Shown piece after piece: positions 47,138 through 56,757 of a stretch of DNA of 64,000 nt; within the stretch, counting starts at the first letter, position 1; every line of letters begins with the position of its first letter. The position numbers and the translations under genes were made by a program. Source of the DNA: Pararobbsia silviterrae (GTDB lineage Bacteria; Pseudomonadota; Gammaproteobacteria; Burkholderiales; Burkholderiaceae); assembly GCF_003628125.1 (NCBI RefSeq), contig NZ_RBZU01000014.1:1-64000 (forward strand). Direction: 5' to 3'. The notes under the pieces are model-generated. The model did not search any database. It worked only from the letters and a program-made list of their open reading frames with translations, and was not told the DNA's origin.

Positions 47138-48205
47138 TCAGCGTACGTGGATGCGCGGTGGGCCGTCCGTGATGGCGCCGATGACGGCCGCATCGCCGAA
47201 GCCTTCGCCGCGCAGCACCTCGAGCACGCGCTCGGCCGCGTGCCGATCGCAGGCCACGAGCAGGCCGCCCGAGGTCTGCGGATCGGTCAGCAGCGTCTGC
47301 GCGCTGCGCGGCAACGACGCGGCCAGATCGACGGCGTCGCCGTACGACGCCCAGTTGCGCGTCGACGCGCCGGTCAGGATGCCCGCGTCGGCATGCGCGA
47401 CGGCGCCGTCGATCCAGCGCAGCGCCGCATAGTCGATCGACGCGCCGAGCTTTGCGCCGCGGCACATTTCGAGCGTGTGGCCGAGCAGGCCGAAGCCCGT
47501 CACGTCGGTCATCGCGTGGACGCCGTCGAGGGTCGCGAGCGCGGCGCCGGGCCGGTTCAGGCGCGTCGTCGTCGCGATCAGCGCGCGATAGCCCGCGTCG
47601 TCGAGCCGCTGTTTCTTGAACGCCGCCGACAGGATGCCGACGCCGAGCGGCTTGCCGAGGATCAGGACGTCGCCTGCGAGCGCGCCGCTGTTGCGCATCA
47701 CGCGGTCGGGATCGACGAGGCCGAGCGCGGCGAGGCCGTAGATCGGTTCGACCGAATCGATCGAGTGGCCGCCCGCGACGGGAATGCCCGCGTCGGCGCA
47801 GACGGCTTCACCGCCTTCGAGAATGCGCGCGATCGTCGCGTGCGGCAGGACGTTGACCGGCATGCCGACGATCGCGAGCGCGAGGATCGGCGTACCGCCC
47901 ATCGCATAGACATCGGAGAGCGCATTGGTCGCCGCGATGCGGCCGAAGTCGAACGGGTCGTCGACGATCGGCATGAAGAAGTCGGTTGTCGCGACGATGG
48001 CCTGCCGGTCGTTGAGCCGATAGACGGCCGCGTCATCGGCGGTTTCGGTGCCGACGAGCAGATCCGCGAAGGGGCGCGCGACGCGCGCATCGCGTTTGAG
48101 CAGATCCGCGAGCACGCCGGGCGCGATCTTGCAGCCGCAGCCGCAGCCGCCGCCGTGCGCGAGCGAGGTGAGGGTCGGGACGGCGGCGTGGGCGATGGGT
48201 TCCAT
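47138..48205 (-). CDS. selD: Selenide, water dikinase (selenophosphate synthase)
   Basis: This protein of about 355 residues makes selenophosphate from selenide and ATP, the selenium donor for SelA. The N-terminal active-site segment is [13 protein letters not shown] near residues 17-29, so the catalytic position is Cys and not selenocysteine. DDAAVYRL, the [26 protein letters not shown]-type stretch (here about 72-97) and [15 protein letters not shown] follow. The ATG at 48205 was chosen where the homologous protein begins. It shares strand and theme with the selC-selB-selA-fdo block but is separated from it by one plus-strand gene. A perfect 12-bp inverted repeat lies 43 bases upstream of the start. 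Confidence 0.94.
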   Translation of the reverse strand: MEPIAHAAVPTLTSLAHGGGCGCGCKIAPGVLADLLKRDARVARPFADLLVGTETADDAAVYRLNDRQAIVATTDFFMPIVDDPFDFGRIAATNALSDVYAMGGTPILALAIVGMPVNVLPHATIARILEGGEAVCADAGIPVAGGHSIDSVEPIYGLAALGLVDPDRVMRNSGALAGDVLILGKPLGVGILSAAFKKQRLDDAGYRALIATTTRLNRPGAALATLDGVHAMTDVTGFGLLGHTLEMCRGAKLGASIDYAALRWIDGAVAHADAGILTGASTRNWASYGDAVDLAASLPRSAQTLLTDPQTSGGLLVACDRHAAERVLEVLRGEGFGDAAVIGAITDGPPRIHVR

Positions 48206-48737
48206 TTGGGTTCCATTGTCGTGACCGTGGGCGTGTCTGACGTCTGCGCTGCTTGGACGTCCTTTGTGCGTCCAAGCAGCATACACAGTGGATACGCTCG
48301 GCACTCACGATTTCATCCGCACGTGTCGATGGATTCATGCGGGCGCCGCCGGCAGCGAAGCACGTGGGTCGGGCAGAGCCCCCTATGCGATGCGTTTTCT
48401 CAACCTTCCCGATCCAGGCGGACGCGCTGTACGCGCTTATCCACGCGCCGCGCACGGCCTTCCATGTCCCGCGTATGCAGCGTGCCCATGTCGTGAACAT
48501 TACATTTCCTATGCATTTAAATCATTCCCGTTACAATTCACGCCGATGCGCGTGTCAGCGATAGGAGGGGCGCGCGCCGTCGTGCGCGTTCGTGACGCGT
48601 CCTCCTGTTGCGATTGCCTGGGTGTAGTGCGCGTTTGTTGCCGTTCTCTTCGACACGGTTTGCCGATGACAATCCCAATTGCAGTCCTGATGACGCTGGC
48701 AGTGCTGATGACACTGACACTCGGCGTCCTGTTTGCG
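48206..48737. other. Divergent intergenic region selD / DUF3443 gene
   Basis: About 530 bases hold the strong inverted repeat at 48248-48280 and an AT-rich stretch near 48500-48540 (ATTTAAATCATTCC, TTACAATTC) that may be the DUF3443 gene promoter. No other gene is convincing. The first 24 codons of a longer DUF3443 start (ATG 48666) would lie here. Confidence 0.5.
48248..48280 (-). promoter_or_regulatory. Perfect 12-bp inverted repeat upstream of selD
   Basis: Arms GCTGCTTGGACG and CGTCCAAGCAGC enclose nine bases. Read on the minus strand, it ends about 43 bases before the selD ATG, so it lies in the promoter or 5' leader. It could be an operator or an RNA hairpin controlling selD. Confidence 0.75.
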
Positions 48738-50066
48738 ATGCTTGCCACGCCCATTGCCGCCGATCGCGCGCGATTGCGCGTTCACGCCACCCCGCGCACG
48801 TCAGGCCGCGCCGCGGCCTCGGCGGTCGCATGCACGCTGATGCTCGCGCTCGCCGGCTGCGGCGGCGATTCGTCGAGCACCGCATCAAGCACCACGACCT
48901 CGGGCGGCGGCACCACGAGCACGGCGCCGACGGTGCCGCAGTCGACCGCAGCCAATTCGGTGTCGTTGGCCGTCGACTCGACGCTCGGTACGTCCACGTT
49001 CAATCAGGCCTATGTCACCGTGACGGTCTGCGCGCCCGGCACGACGAGCAACTGCACGACCGTCGACCACATCATGATCGACACGCATTCGACAGGACTG
49101 CGCGTGCTCAACACGGCGCTCAGCCTATCGTTCATCAATGCCCTGACGCCGGTTCTCCAACCGTCGACGAGCGATCCCATCGACGAATGCGCGCCGATCA
49201 ATGGGGGGTATCTATGGGGTTCGGTGCGTGCGGCCGACGTCTATATGTCCGGTGAAATGGCGCCGGCTCAGTCGGTCGAGATTGTCGGCGATACGACGGC
49301 GGGCAACGCGCCCACGACATGCACGACGCAAGGGGGCAGTCTCGGCAGCCAGACCGCGCTCGGCGCCAACGGCGTGCTCGGTATCGGGCCTGCGATCTAT
49401 GACTGCGGAGTCACCTGCACGACGAGCACGAGTGCGAGCTCGCAGCGCTACTACGTCTGCGCCGATGCGTCGTCATGCTCGACGCCGGGCACCGTACCCG
49501 AAGACCAGCAGGTCAAGAACCTCGCGAGCGGATTCGGCAGCGATGCCAACGGCACGGTGATCGAATTGCCGAGTATCTCGAGCAGCGGCGCGTCGAGTGC
49601 AACGGGCTTGCTGCTCTTCGGTGTCGGCTCGCAATCGGATAACACCTTCAGTTCGGTCACGACGATCCCGCTCGATGCGAACGGCGAATTCACGGCGACG
49701 TACAAAGGTGTCGCCTATCCGTCGAGCTTCCTCGCCTTGGGCTTGCCCGCGACGTATCTGCCCGACTCGACGATCACGCCCTGCGGCACGCCTTATACGG
49801 GGTATTTTTGCGCGTCGCCGACGCAGACCGCCGCCTTGACGCTCACGTCGAACACGAGCACGCACAGCACGGCCACGATCGATCTGAACGTCGGTGATGC
49901 GCAAACAGACATCTCGTCGGGCTACGCGGCCTTTGACGACTTGACCTACGACGGCGTCGTCAATTCGGGGATCGCGCTCGGTATGCCGTTCGCCTTCGGC
50001 CGCACCATCGTGATCAAGAACGAAAGTTCGAGCGGCGCGGGCGATGCTTCGATCGCGTTCTTATGA
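48738..50066 (+). CDS. DUF3443 family lipoprotein
   Basis: This protein of about 442 residues has a lipoprotein signal with lipobox LALAGC (Cys near residue 41 from ATG 48738; ATG 48666 would add another hydrophobic stretch). A Ser/Thr/Gly-rich linker follows. The body has the DUF3443 pattern, an aspartyl-protease-like beta fold: DTHSTGLRVL near the start, GVLGIGPAIYDCG, and a closing YDGVVNSGIALGMPFAFGRTI. The DTHSTG segment resembles a DTGSTG protease motif, but no activity is proven for the family. It is common in Burkholderia. It sits alone on the plus strand inside the selenium island. Confidence 0.85.
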   Translation: MLATPIAADRARLRVHATPRTSGRAAASAVACTLMLALAGCGGDSSSTASSTTTSGGGTTSTAPTVPQSTAANSVSLAVDSTLGTSTFNQAYVTVTVCAPGTTSNCTTVDHIMIDTHSTGLRVLNTALSLSFINALTPVLQPSTSDPIDECAPINGGYLWGSVRAADVYMSGEMAPAQSVEIVGDTTAGNAPTTCTTQGGSLGSQTALGANGVLGIGPAIYDCGVTCTTSTSASSQRYYVCADASSCSTPGTVPEDQQVKNLASGFGSDANGTVIELPSISSSGASSATGLLLFGVGSQSDNTFSSVTTIPLDANGEFTATYKGVAYPSSFLALGLPATYLPDSTITPCGTPYTGYFCASPTQTAALTLTSNTSTHSTATIDLNVGDAQTDISSGYAAFDDLTYDGVVNSGIALGMPFAFGRTIVIKNESSSGAGDASIAFL

Positions 50067-50094
50067 TGTAGGCGATCGATTGACGGAAGAGGGG

Positions 50095-50120
50095 GCTGCC
50101 CGATTCATGAATCGGGCAGC
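50095..50120. terminator. Perfect 26-bp palindrome between the DUF3443 and selC 3' ends
   Basis: A perfect self-complementary stretch (arm GCTGCCCGATTCA) lies about 30 bases after the DUF3443 stop and 68 bases beyond the selC 3' end. It is symmetric, so it could terminate both convergent transcripts. There is no T run on either side, so it is not a textbook terminator. Confidence 0.55.
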
Positions 50121-50188
50121 ATGCCACGCCCCTTCATATGAAATCGCCCGCGATACGGACACGCGATCACGGGCCGGGAAGCCGAGGG

Positions 50189-50281
50189 CGGAAGGCAGCA
50201 GGAGTCGAACCTACCCGGGAGCGTCTGACGCCCCCCACTGGATTTGAAGTCCAGCCGCACCACCGGATGCGGATGCCTTCC
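50189..50281 (-). tRNA. selC: Selenocysteine tRNA, anticodon UCA
   Basis: This 93-base gene folds as tRNA-Sec: an eight-base-pair acceptor stem (GGAAGGCA with TGCCTTCC), discriminator G, anticodon arm CTGGACTTCAAATCCAG with UCA at 50247-50245, and a long variable arm. The T arm is GGTTCGACTCC. It closely resembles E. coli selC. The 3' CCA is not encoded (CCC follows), so it must be added by the CCA enzyme. The gene starts five bases after the selB stop, so it is probably processed from the selAB transcript. Confidence 0.95.
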
Positions 50282-50286
50282 GTGCG

Positions 50287-52239
50287 TCATGATCGAAACG
50301 ACGGCTGCGCCGCCTGCGCGCGCTCCGGCTGCTCGAACGGATGTACGCCGCGGGGCGCGCGAATCCAGTGCGCATCGCGGTGAAAGCGAGTATAGCCAAG
50401 CCGGTCGAAGAACTCCAAAACCTGAATCGCGCGCTTGCGCCCGAGCCCCGTCGCATCGCGAAACGCCGCCGCGGTGACGCGGTCGCCGGGCGATGTCGCG
50501 ACGCTGCGCGCGAGCGCGGCGAGTTCCGCGATGGCCGCCGGGTCATAGAACAGATCGCGCACGATCTGATGGAGTTCGGCGCGCTGCGCGAGCCGCTGCA
50601 TGATCCGGCGCGCACGGTCCTCGCCTAGGCCGCTCGCCGTGCCGATCTCGCGCACCCACGGCGGATCGAAACGCCCCGCTCGCACGCGTGCAAGTACATC
50701 GTCGCCCTGCGTGCGTTCCGCGTCGTCGAGCGCCGGCACGTGATCGGGCAGATGCAGCCACGGGCCCGAGCGCCGGATGCCGCCGGCCTGCGCGAGGGCG
50801 TCGAGCAACGCGCGCCAGACGCCGTCGGGCCAGGTCTGCGCGACGATGCGCCGCAGCCGCGCGGCGTCCGGACCGATCTCATCGGGCGCGCGCGTATGGA
50901 ATGCGCGCAGCGCCGCGAGCACGCGTTCCGCCAACGCGTCCCAATGTCCGCCGAGGATCAGCACGCGTTCGTCGGCGTCCGATACGAGACGCACACCCGG
51001 CGGCAGCGCGAGTCGCTCGACCGCTCGACCCGTCAAATGACTGGCGAGCCGGCTCGGCAATCCGAACGGCGACGCGTCGAGCAGCGGTTCGATCCGTTGC
51101 GCGTCGAGCCACGCGGCTATCGCGTCGAGCCAGACGCGTCGTTGCGCGCCGCGCCGCTTGCGCGCGGGGCCGAACGGATCGAGTACCCGCCCGCCGCCGA
51201 TCGTCGCGCTCGCCTGCGCGTTGCGAATCACGAAGCGCATGCCGGGCACGACGCAGACGGGCGTCTCGAACACGAGTTGCGCGCGCGCCGTCTTGCCCGG
51301 TGCAAGCGGCGCATCGTCAAGCAGCGCGACGTGCGCGAGCGCATGCAAGGTGCCGATATGCACGTGCACGGGACTCCAGTGCGTGAGCGGCGACGCCGCG
51401 TCGCCGAGCAACGACAGATCCGTATCGACCCGCGCGGACAACGCCGCGAGCCGATCGTCGACCATCGCATCGCCGCGGCGCATCCGATCCTTGTCGATCG
51501 ATGCGAGATTGAGCGCGCAGCGTTGGCCCGCGTGCCCATGTTCGGCAGCGCGGTTCTGCGCATGGATGCCGCGCACGCGGACCGCGGCGCCGTCGGGCAC
51601 GAGGCGAAGTGTGTCGCCGACGCGCACGGATCCCGAGAACACGGTGCCCGTCACGATCGTGCCGTGCCCGGCGAGCGTGAAGACGCGATCGATCGCGAGC
51701 CGGAACAAGGCATCGTCGCGCCGCGCCCGCGACTCGGTCGCCCGCGCGCGTAGCGCGCGATCGAGCGCGGCGACACCCGGATCGCCGGGCGCCGTCGCCT
51801 GAACCGCGAACACGGGCGCATGCGCGAACGGCGTCGGCGCCAGCAGCGCCGCAATCTCGTGCCGGACCGCGTCGCATCGCGCGTCGTCGACGCGATCGAT
51901 CTTCGTCAGCGCGACAAAGCCTTGCGTGACGCCGAGCAGTTCGAGAATCGCCAGATGCTCGCGCGTCTGCGGCATGACCCCGTCGTCGGCCGCCACGACG
52001 ATCAACGCATGGTCGATGCCGCATGCGCCCGCGGCCATCGTATGGATAAAGCGTTCGTGCCCGGGCACGTCGATAAAGCCGAGCACGTCGCCGTTTTCGA
52101 GCGGCGCATACGCGTATCCGAGCTCGATCGAAATGCCGCGCGCCTTTTCTTCCTTGAGCCGGTCCGTATCGACGCCGGTCAGCGCGCGCACGAGCGTGGT
52201 TTTGCCGTGATCGATATGTCCCGCCGTGCCGACGATCAT
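50287..52239 (-). CDS. selB: Selenocysteine-specific elongation factor SelB
   Basis: This protein of 650 residues has an N-terminal EF-Tu-like GTPase: [14 protein letters not shown] at 4-17 (P loop), [12 protein letters not shown] near 58 and the NKID-type motif seen as TKID near 112. Three beta-barrel domains follow, then C-terminal winged helices (from about 410) that bind the SECIS hairpin of the mRNA. It brings Sec-tRNA-Sec to UGA codons. The start overlaps the selA stop by four bases, and selC follows after five bases. Confidence 0.96.
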   Translation of the reverse strand: MIVGTAGHIDHGKTTLVRALTGVDTDRLKEEKARGISIELGYAYAPLENGDVLGFIDVPGHERFIHTMAAGACGIDHALIVVAADDGVMPQTREHLAILELLGVTQGFVALTKIDRVDDARCDAVRHEIAALLAPTPFAHAPVFAVQATAPGDPGVAALDRALRARATESRARRDDALFRLAIDRVFTLAGHGTIVTGTVFSGSVRVGDTLRLVPDGAAVRVRGIHAQNRAAEHGHAGQRCALNLASIDKDRMRRGDAMVDDRLAALSARVDTDLSLLGDAASPLTHWSPVHVHIGTLHALAHVALLDDAPLAPGKTARAQLVFETPVCVVPGMRFVIRNAQASATIGGGRVLDPFGPARKRRGAQRRVWLDAIAAWLDAQRIEPLLDASPFGLPSRLASHLTGRAVERLALPPGVRLVSDADERVLILGGHWDALAERVLAALRAFHTRAPDEIGPDAARLRRIVAQTWPDGVWRALLDALAQAGGIRRSGPWLHLPDHVPALDDAERTQGDDVLARVRAGRFDPPWVREIGTASGLGEDRARRIMQRLAQRAELHQIVRDLFYDPAAIAELAALARSVATSPGDRVTAAAFRDATGLGRKRAIQVLEFFDRLGYTRFHRDAHWIRAPRGVHPFEQPERAQAAQPSFRS

Positions 52240-53693
52240 GACGATCGAAGCGCGCCCGCGAGCTGCGCGACAAAGACGGCTTCGTCGTCATGTTCGAGAC
52301 ACCGGAGATCGAGCCGCAACGCGTGATCGGCAAGGCGGCCGATCACGGGACGCGGCAGCGCGCGCAGCGCGCGTTCGAGCGCCAACAGCACACGTCCGCC
52401 GGGTTTCCCGTCCGCACGCCGCACGACGAGGCCCGCGCTCGGCAGGACATCGACGGGCAGCGCGCCGCTGCCGATCTGGCTCAACATCGGCTCGACCGCG
52501 ACGGCGAACTCGGCGCCGGCCCATCGCGCGAGCACGGGCGCGAGACGTGCTGCCGCTTCATGCATCTGAGCGGGCGCGCGCGTCAACAGGCGCAAGGTCG
52601 TCAATTGCTCCGTCAGCGTCTCGGGATGGCGATAGAGCGCGAGCACGGGTTCGAGCGCCGCGAGCGTGAGCTTGCTCACGCGCAGCGCGCGTTTGAGCGG
52701 ATGCTTCTTGATGCGCTGAATCAGATCGGCGCGACCCACGATGAGCCCGGCCTGGGGGCCGCCGAGCAATTTGTCGCCGCTGAACGTCACGATGTCCGCG
52801 CCGGCTTCGACGGTTTGTCTGACCGTGGTTTCATGCGGCAGGCCGTATTGCGCGAGTTCGACGAACGAGCCGCTGCCGAGATCGACGGCAACGGGCAGGT
52901 TGTGCGTGCGCGCGAGCGTCGCGAGCGCATCCAGTTCGACTGCATGCGTGAAGCCCTCGATCGCGTAATTGCTCGCGTGGACTTTCATGAGCATCGCCGT
53001 GCGCGGTCCGATCGCGTTCGCGTAGTCATGAAGATGCGTGCGATTGGTCGTGCCGACTTCGTGCAGTTTCGCACCGGCGCGCGCCATGATGTCGGGAATC
53101 CGGAACGCGCCGCCGATCTCGACGAGCTCGCCGCGCGAGACGATGACCTCCTTGCGCGGCGCGAGCGCGGCGAGCACGAGAAGCACGGCCGCGGCATTGT
53201 TGTTGACGACGGTCGCGGCTTCGGCCCCCGTGAGCTCGCGCAGCAGCGGCGCGACGAGATCGTCGCGATCGCCGCGCGCGCCCGAGGCGAGATCGAATTC
53301 GAGGTTCGCGGGCCGTGTCATCGCTTCGACGACCGCACGGATCGCCGACTCGGGCAGCAAGGCGCGGCCGAGATTCGTATGCAGGACCGTGCCGGTCAGA
53401 TTGAATACGGTCCGCAAGCGCGGCGCGGCGTCGGCTTCGAGGCGTTCGAGCGTTTGCGCCGCGAGCGTATCGGCGTCGAGCCGCGGGGCGAGGTCGTCGT
53501 TGGCCCGCGCGCGCTGCGCGGCCTCGTTGCGCAACGCCTGACGATGCGTGTCGAGCAGCGCGCGCAGCGTGTCGAGCGTGCGGTGGCGGCCGTACCGCGC
53601 GATCGCGGGGGCAAACGCGTCCGATGCGAGCAGGCGTTCGATCGAAGGGATGCGCGCGAGCGCGCCACGGTCCGTGCCGCCGTCTTCACTCAT
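52236..53693 (-). CDS. selA: L-seryl-tRNA(Sec) selenium transferase SelA
   Basis: This PLP enzyme of 485 residues converts Ser-tRNA-Sec to Sec-tRNA-Sec using selenophosphate. The PLP lysine lies in [18 protein letters not shown] near residue 300. [16 protein letters not shown] near 97 and [16 protein letters not shown] near 160 are conserved. It acts as a cytoplasmic homodecamer in E. coli. It overlaps fdhE upstream and selB downstream by four bases each, so fdhE-selA-selB translation is coupled. Confidence 0.96.
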   Translation of the reverse strand: MSEDGGTDRGALARIPSIERLLASDAFAPAIARYGRHRTLDTLRALLDTHRQALRNEAAQRARANDDLAPRLDADTLAAQTLERLEADAAPRLRTVFNLTGTVLHTNLGRALLPESAIRAVVEAMTRPANLEFDLASGARGDRDDLVAPLLRELTGAEAATVVNNNAAAVLLVLAALAPRKEVIVSRGELVEIGGAFRIPDIMARAGAKLHEVGTTNRTHLHDYANAIGPRTAMLMKVHASNYAIEGFTHAVELDALATLARTHNLPVAVDLGSGSFVELAQYGLPHETTVRQTVEAGADIVTFSGDKLLGGPQAGLIVGRADLIQRIKKHPLKRALRVSKLTLAALEPVLALYRHPETLTEQLTTLRLLTRAPAQMHEAAARLAPVLARWAGAEFAVAVEPMLSQIGSGALPVDVLPSAGLVVRRADGKPGGRVLLALERALRALPRPVIGRLADHALRLDLRCLEHDDEAVFVAQLAGALRSS

Positions 53694-54826
53694 GTGTCGG
53701 GCACATCCGGCTCGTTCGGCGCATTCCGCGCGCCGGATGCGTCAGATACGTCGGGTACGTCAGACGCGGCAGGCCACAGAAACGGATGCGGATACGCACG
53801 CGTGTAGCCGGCCTCGTTCATGAGCAGATCGAGCCCGATGCTTGCGAGATCGTCGGCGAACGGTTCGGCGTCGAGCAGCGTGGCCTGCGCAAAGATCTTG
53901 ACGTAGTGGCGGCACGCATCGCACGACTCGGCGCGTGTGCCCGGTACGCGTCCCGGCGCGGCCGGGCGCGCGCCGGCATCGACGGCGCGCGGCGTTGCGC
54001 TGTCGTCGTTTTCATCAACGCTGTAGTAGGCGATGCCCTTGGTCGAGTCGCAATACGCGCACTTGACGCGCACGAGATGGAACTCGGTCGCGCAGAGGCC
54101 GCACTGCAGATAGCGATAGCCATCGTGCGCGCCGCCGATGCGCACGATGCTCGCGACGGGCGGCGACCCGCATGTCGGACAGAGACCCGGCGTGTCGAGA
54201 TAGGGCAGTTCGGACGTATCGAGCGCGCACGCATACTGCGTCCACGCGATTTCGAGCGCCGCATGGATGAACGGCGCGAGCGCGATGTCGACCCGCGCGA
54301 GATCGTGTTCGAGCACGGCGGCCGCGAGCCGGTCGAGATCGTCGGGCGTCATCGCGTCGAGTCGGGCGAGGATCGTCTCGACCGCGTGTGTGCCGTCCGC
54401 GGCCGATGTGTCGCGCGATATGTCGTGCGATACGTTGTGCGATACGTCGTGCGGTATGTCGCGCGATACGTCGGCCCGAAGCGCGTCGCGCAGACACACG
54501 CTCAGCGCACGCAGGATGTCGCGCCATGCCGGATCGAGCGTCGCCCCGGCGGCGGGCCGCACCGGCATGCCGTTGCGCTGCGCGAGCGCGAGCGCGAGCG
54601 CGGCGCGGTCGATCGACGCGGGCGGCAGGGCGCCGAGGACCGTGTGCTGGGCATCGGCGACCGAGGCCATGAGGCGCAGATAGCCGCCGATCGCGCTCTC
54701 GTGCGCGAGCGCGCGAAGCCGCTGCGCGCGCGCGGAAAAGATCGTCGCGCGCGCCGGCAGTCTGATCCGCGGCAGCGCGGACGCGTCGAGCGTCGCGATC
54801 TCGCCAGGTTCGAGGATTCTTGGCAT
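53690..54826 (-). CDS. fdhE: FdhE, formate dehydrogenase accessory/maturation protein
   Basis: This protein of 378 residues matches FdhE, a rubredoxin-like iron protein needed for active formate dehydrogenases N and O. Cysteine pairs CPTC, CGLC, CAYC and CDAC, typical of the family, fill the second half (about residues 225-345). Residues about 120-140 contain a repeated DVSH/DISR peptide encoded by a 12-bp minisatellite (54409-54468) that is unlikely to be ancestral FdhE. It begins the fdhE-selA-selB coupled block, 230 bases after fdoI. Confidence 0.93.
   Translation of the reverse strand: MPRILEPGEIATLDASALPRIRLPARATIFSARAQRLRALAHESAIGGYLRLMASVADAQHTVLGALPPASIDRAALALALAQRNGMPVRPAAGATLDPAWRDILRALSVCLRDALRADVSRDIPHDVSHNVSHDISRDTSAADGTHAVETILARLDAMTPDDLDRLAAAVLEHDLARVDIALAPFIHAALEIAWTQYACALDTSELPYLDTPGLCPTCGSPPVASIVRIGGAHDGYRYLQCGLCATEFHLVRVKCAYCDSTKGIAYYSVDENDDSATPRAVDAGARPAAPGRVPGTRAESCDACRHYVKIFAQATLLDAEPFADDLASIGLDLLMNEAGYTRAYPHPFLWPAASDVPDVSDASGARNAPNEPDVPDT
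54409..54468 (-). repeat. In-frame 12-bp minisatellite in fdhE
   Basis: Five near-identical 12-bp units (for example TGTCGCGCGATA on the plus strand) encode four-residue repeats [16 protein letters not shown] and DISR in FdhE. The period is a multiple of three, so copy number can change without breaking the frame. Confidence 0.9.
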
Positions 54827-55056
54827 GGGTGTCGATGTCGTGGACAGTCGAGGGGGCCGGCATGCACATCGGTACGCGCGCTGATTTCAGCGACGGCGAG
54901 GCCGCCCGTGCCGCGTGACCGAGCGCCATCGCTGAAAACCGCGCGGTCTGCTGCACTCTACGTCAAGACGTCGGGGTTTGCCATCCGGGGACGAGCGGTG
55001 CCGGCGCGCCGGCGGGGCCCCCGTCTTCGGCCGAAAACCGCGCCTCAGTCCGCGCC

Positions 55057-55794
55057 TCAGTCCGCGCGCCGGTCCGAATGGATCACTTCGCGAAACCAGC
55101 GCGGATGATGCTTGCGCGCCCAGCCGAGCGTCACCGTGCCGCGCACCATGGCCCCAATCGAGCCTTTGATCCAGAGCGCCGCGTAGATATGAACGATGAT
55201 CCCCATGATCAGCACGAACGCGGCGAATGCATGCACGACGGCGGCGATCCGGATCACGTCGATCGGGAAATAGAACGCGAAATAGCGCCGCCAGATCACC
55301 ACGCCGCTGACGAGCAGCAACAGCAGGCACACGACCATCGCGACGAACAGCAGCTTTTGCCCCGCGTTGTAGCGGCCGATTTCAGGCAGCGTCTCCTCGC
55401 GGTTCGCGAGCACGTCGCCGATCTGGCGCAGCCATTGCCAATCCTCGCGTTGCATGAGGTTGTGGTGCCAGAAGCGCAGCGCGAGGACCGCGAACGACAC
55501 GAACATCACGATGCCGATGAACGGATGCAGGATCCGCATCCATTGGCCGCCGCCGAACAGCGCCGAGAGCCAGAACATCGCCGGATGGAACATCGCGAGC
55601 CCGGATAGCGCGAGCAGGATAAAGCTGATCGCCGTGATCCAGTGGTTCGTCCGATCGTTGGGCGTGTAGCGCACGATCAGGTCCTCGCCGTCGAGCGCGG
55701 CGCCGGGCAGGATCGAATCGTCCTCGATGCGCGTGCGCGCGCCGTGCGGCGCGTGGGTAGGGCGGGCGCCGGGCGTCGTCAGGGGATCAGGCAT
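55057..55794 (-). CDS. fdoI: Formate dehydrogenase cytochrome b556 subunit (gamma)
   Basis: This protein of about 245 residues has four transmembrane helices and haem-ligand histidines in [24 protein letters not shown] and [23 protein letters not shown]. It passes electrons from the beta subunit to the quinone pool at the inner membrane. The first 45 residues form a polar extension. ATG 55794 overlaps the fdoH stop by eight bases. The longer frame beyond this is Arg/Ser-rich and unlikely to be coding. Confidence 0.93.
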   Translation of the reverse strand: MPDPLTTPGARPTHAPHGARTRIEDDSILPGAALDGEDLIVRYTPNDRTNHWITAISFILLALSGLAMFHPAMFWLSALFGGGQWMRILHPFIGIVMFVSFAVLALRFWHHNLMQREDWQWLRQIGDVLANREETLPEIGRYNAGQKLLFVAMVVCLLLLLVSGVVIWRRYFAFYFPIDVIRIAAVVHAFAAFVLIMGIIVHIYAALWIKGSIGAMVRGTVTLGWARKHHPRWFREVIHSDRRAD

Positions 55795-56746
55795 CGTAAG
55801 ACTCCTCGCCGAGGCCGGCATCGCGGCGTCGTTCGTCTGCGGCCGCGCGGATACGCGATGCTTCCTCGCGCGCGGCGAGTTCATCGTCGTCCGTGACTTC
55901 GTTCGGGCCGATGCGCGTGTAGTGGAAGAAACCGCCGAGCGCGGCGAGCGCGAGGCCCGCGAGCGCGATCGGTTTCGCGACGCCTTTCCAGAGGCGCACC
56001 ATCGGACTGATCCGCGGGCGGTCGGGCAGGCCGTGATAGAGACTCGGCTGGTCCGCATGATGGAGCACGTACATGACATGCGTGCCGCCGACGCCGGCCG
56101 GGTCGTAAAGCCCCGCGTGGTCGAAGCCGCGTTCCTTGAGATCGACGACGCGCTCGGCGGCCTGCTGTTTCATGTCCTCCTTCGTGCCGAACATGATCGC
56201 GCCCGTGGGGCAGGTCTTCACGCATGCGGGTTCCTGGCCGACCGCGACGCGGTCCGAACACAGCGTGCATTTATAGACGCGGTGATCCTTCTTCGAGAGG
56301 CGCGGGACATTGAACGGGCAGCCCGCGATACAGTAACCGCAACCGATACAGTTCTCTTCGTGGAAATCGACGATGCCGTTCGTGTACTGGATGATCGCGC
56401 CCGGCGACGGGCACGCCTTCAGACAGCCGGGATCTTCGCAATGCATGCAGCCGTCCTTGCGGATCAGCCATTCGAGATCGCCTTTCGGATTCTCGTATTC
56501 GGCAAAGCGCATGACGGTCCACGAGTGCTCGCTGAGGTCGCGCGGATTGTCGTAGATGCCGGTCGTCGTGCCGATCTCGTCGCGCAGATCGTTCCATTCC
56601 ATGCAGGCGGTCTGGCACGCCTTGCAGCCGATGCACTTCGAGACGTCGATGAGCTTCGCGACGGTGCCCGTGGCGGGTTCGCGGATCTGCGTCTCGGGCA
56701 CCGTCGTGGCCGACATGCGTTTGACATCGAGCGATTGCAACGCCAT
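55787..56746 (-). CDS. fdoH: Formate dehydrogenase iron-sulfur subunit (beta)
   Basis: This protein of about 319 residues has four 4Fe-4S motifs: [15 protein letters not shown] near 38, [14 protein letters not shown] near 98, [14 protein letters not shown] near 131 and [21 protein letters not shown] near 155. One C-terminal transmembrane helix ([21 protein letters not shown], near 265-285) anchors it. It relays electrons from FdoG to FdoI. AAGGAG is placed well before the ATG at 56746, 11 bases after the fdoG stop. Confidence 0.96.
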   Translation of the reverse strand: MALQSLDVKRMSATTVPETQIREPATGTVAKLIDVSKCIGCKACQTACMEWNDLRDEIGTTTGIYDNPRDLSEHSWTVMRFAEYENPKGDLEWLIRKDGCMHCEDPGCLKACPSPGAIIQYTNGIVDFHEENCIGCGYCIAGCPFNVPRLSKKDHRVYKCTLCSDRVAVGQEPACVKTCPTGAIMFGTKEDMKQQAAERVVDLKERGFDHAGLYDPAGVGGTHVMYVLHHADQPSLYHGLPDRPRISPMVRLWKGVAKPIALAGLALAALGGFFHYTRIGPNEVTDDDELAAREEASRIRAAADERRRDAGLGEESYDA

Positions 56747-56757
56747 GGCGGTCTCCT

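Noticed and set aside
45889-47193. Longer 434-residue form of the bile-acid symporter family protein
   Set aside because: The extra N-terminal part is Arg/Thr-rich without a ribosome binding site, while ATG 46863 has AGGAAGG and starts at the first transmembrane helix.
47138-48205. SelD as a selenoprotein itself
   Set aside because: The active-site position reads Cys codons (GGCGCGCK), with no in-frame UGA.
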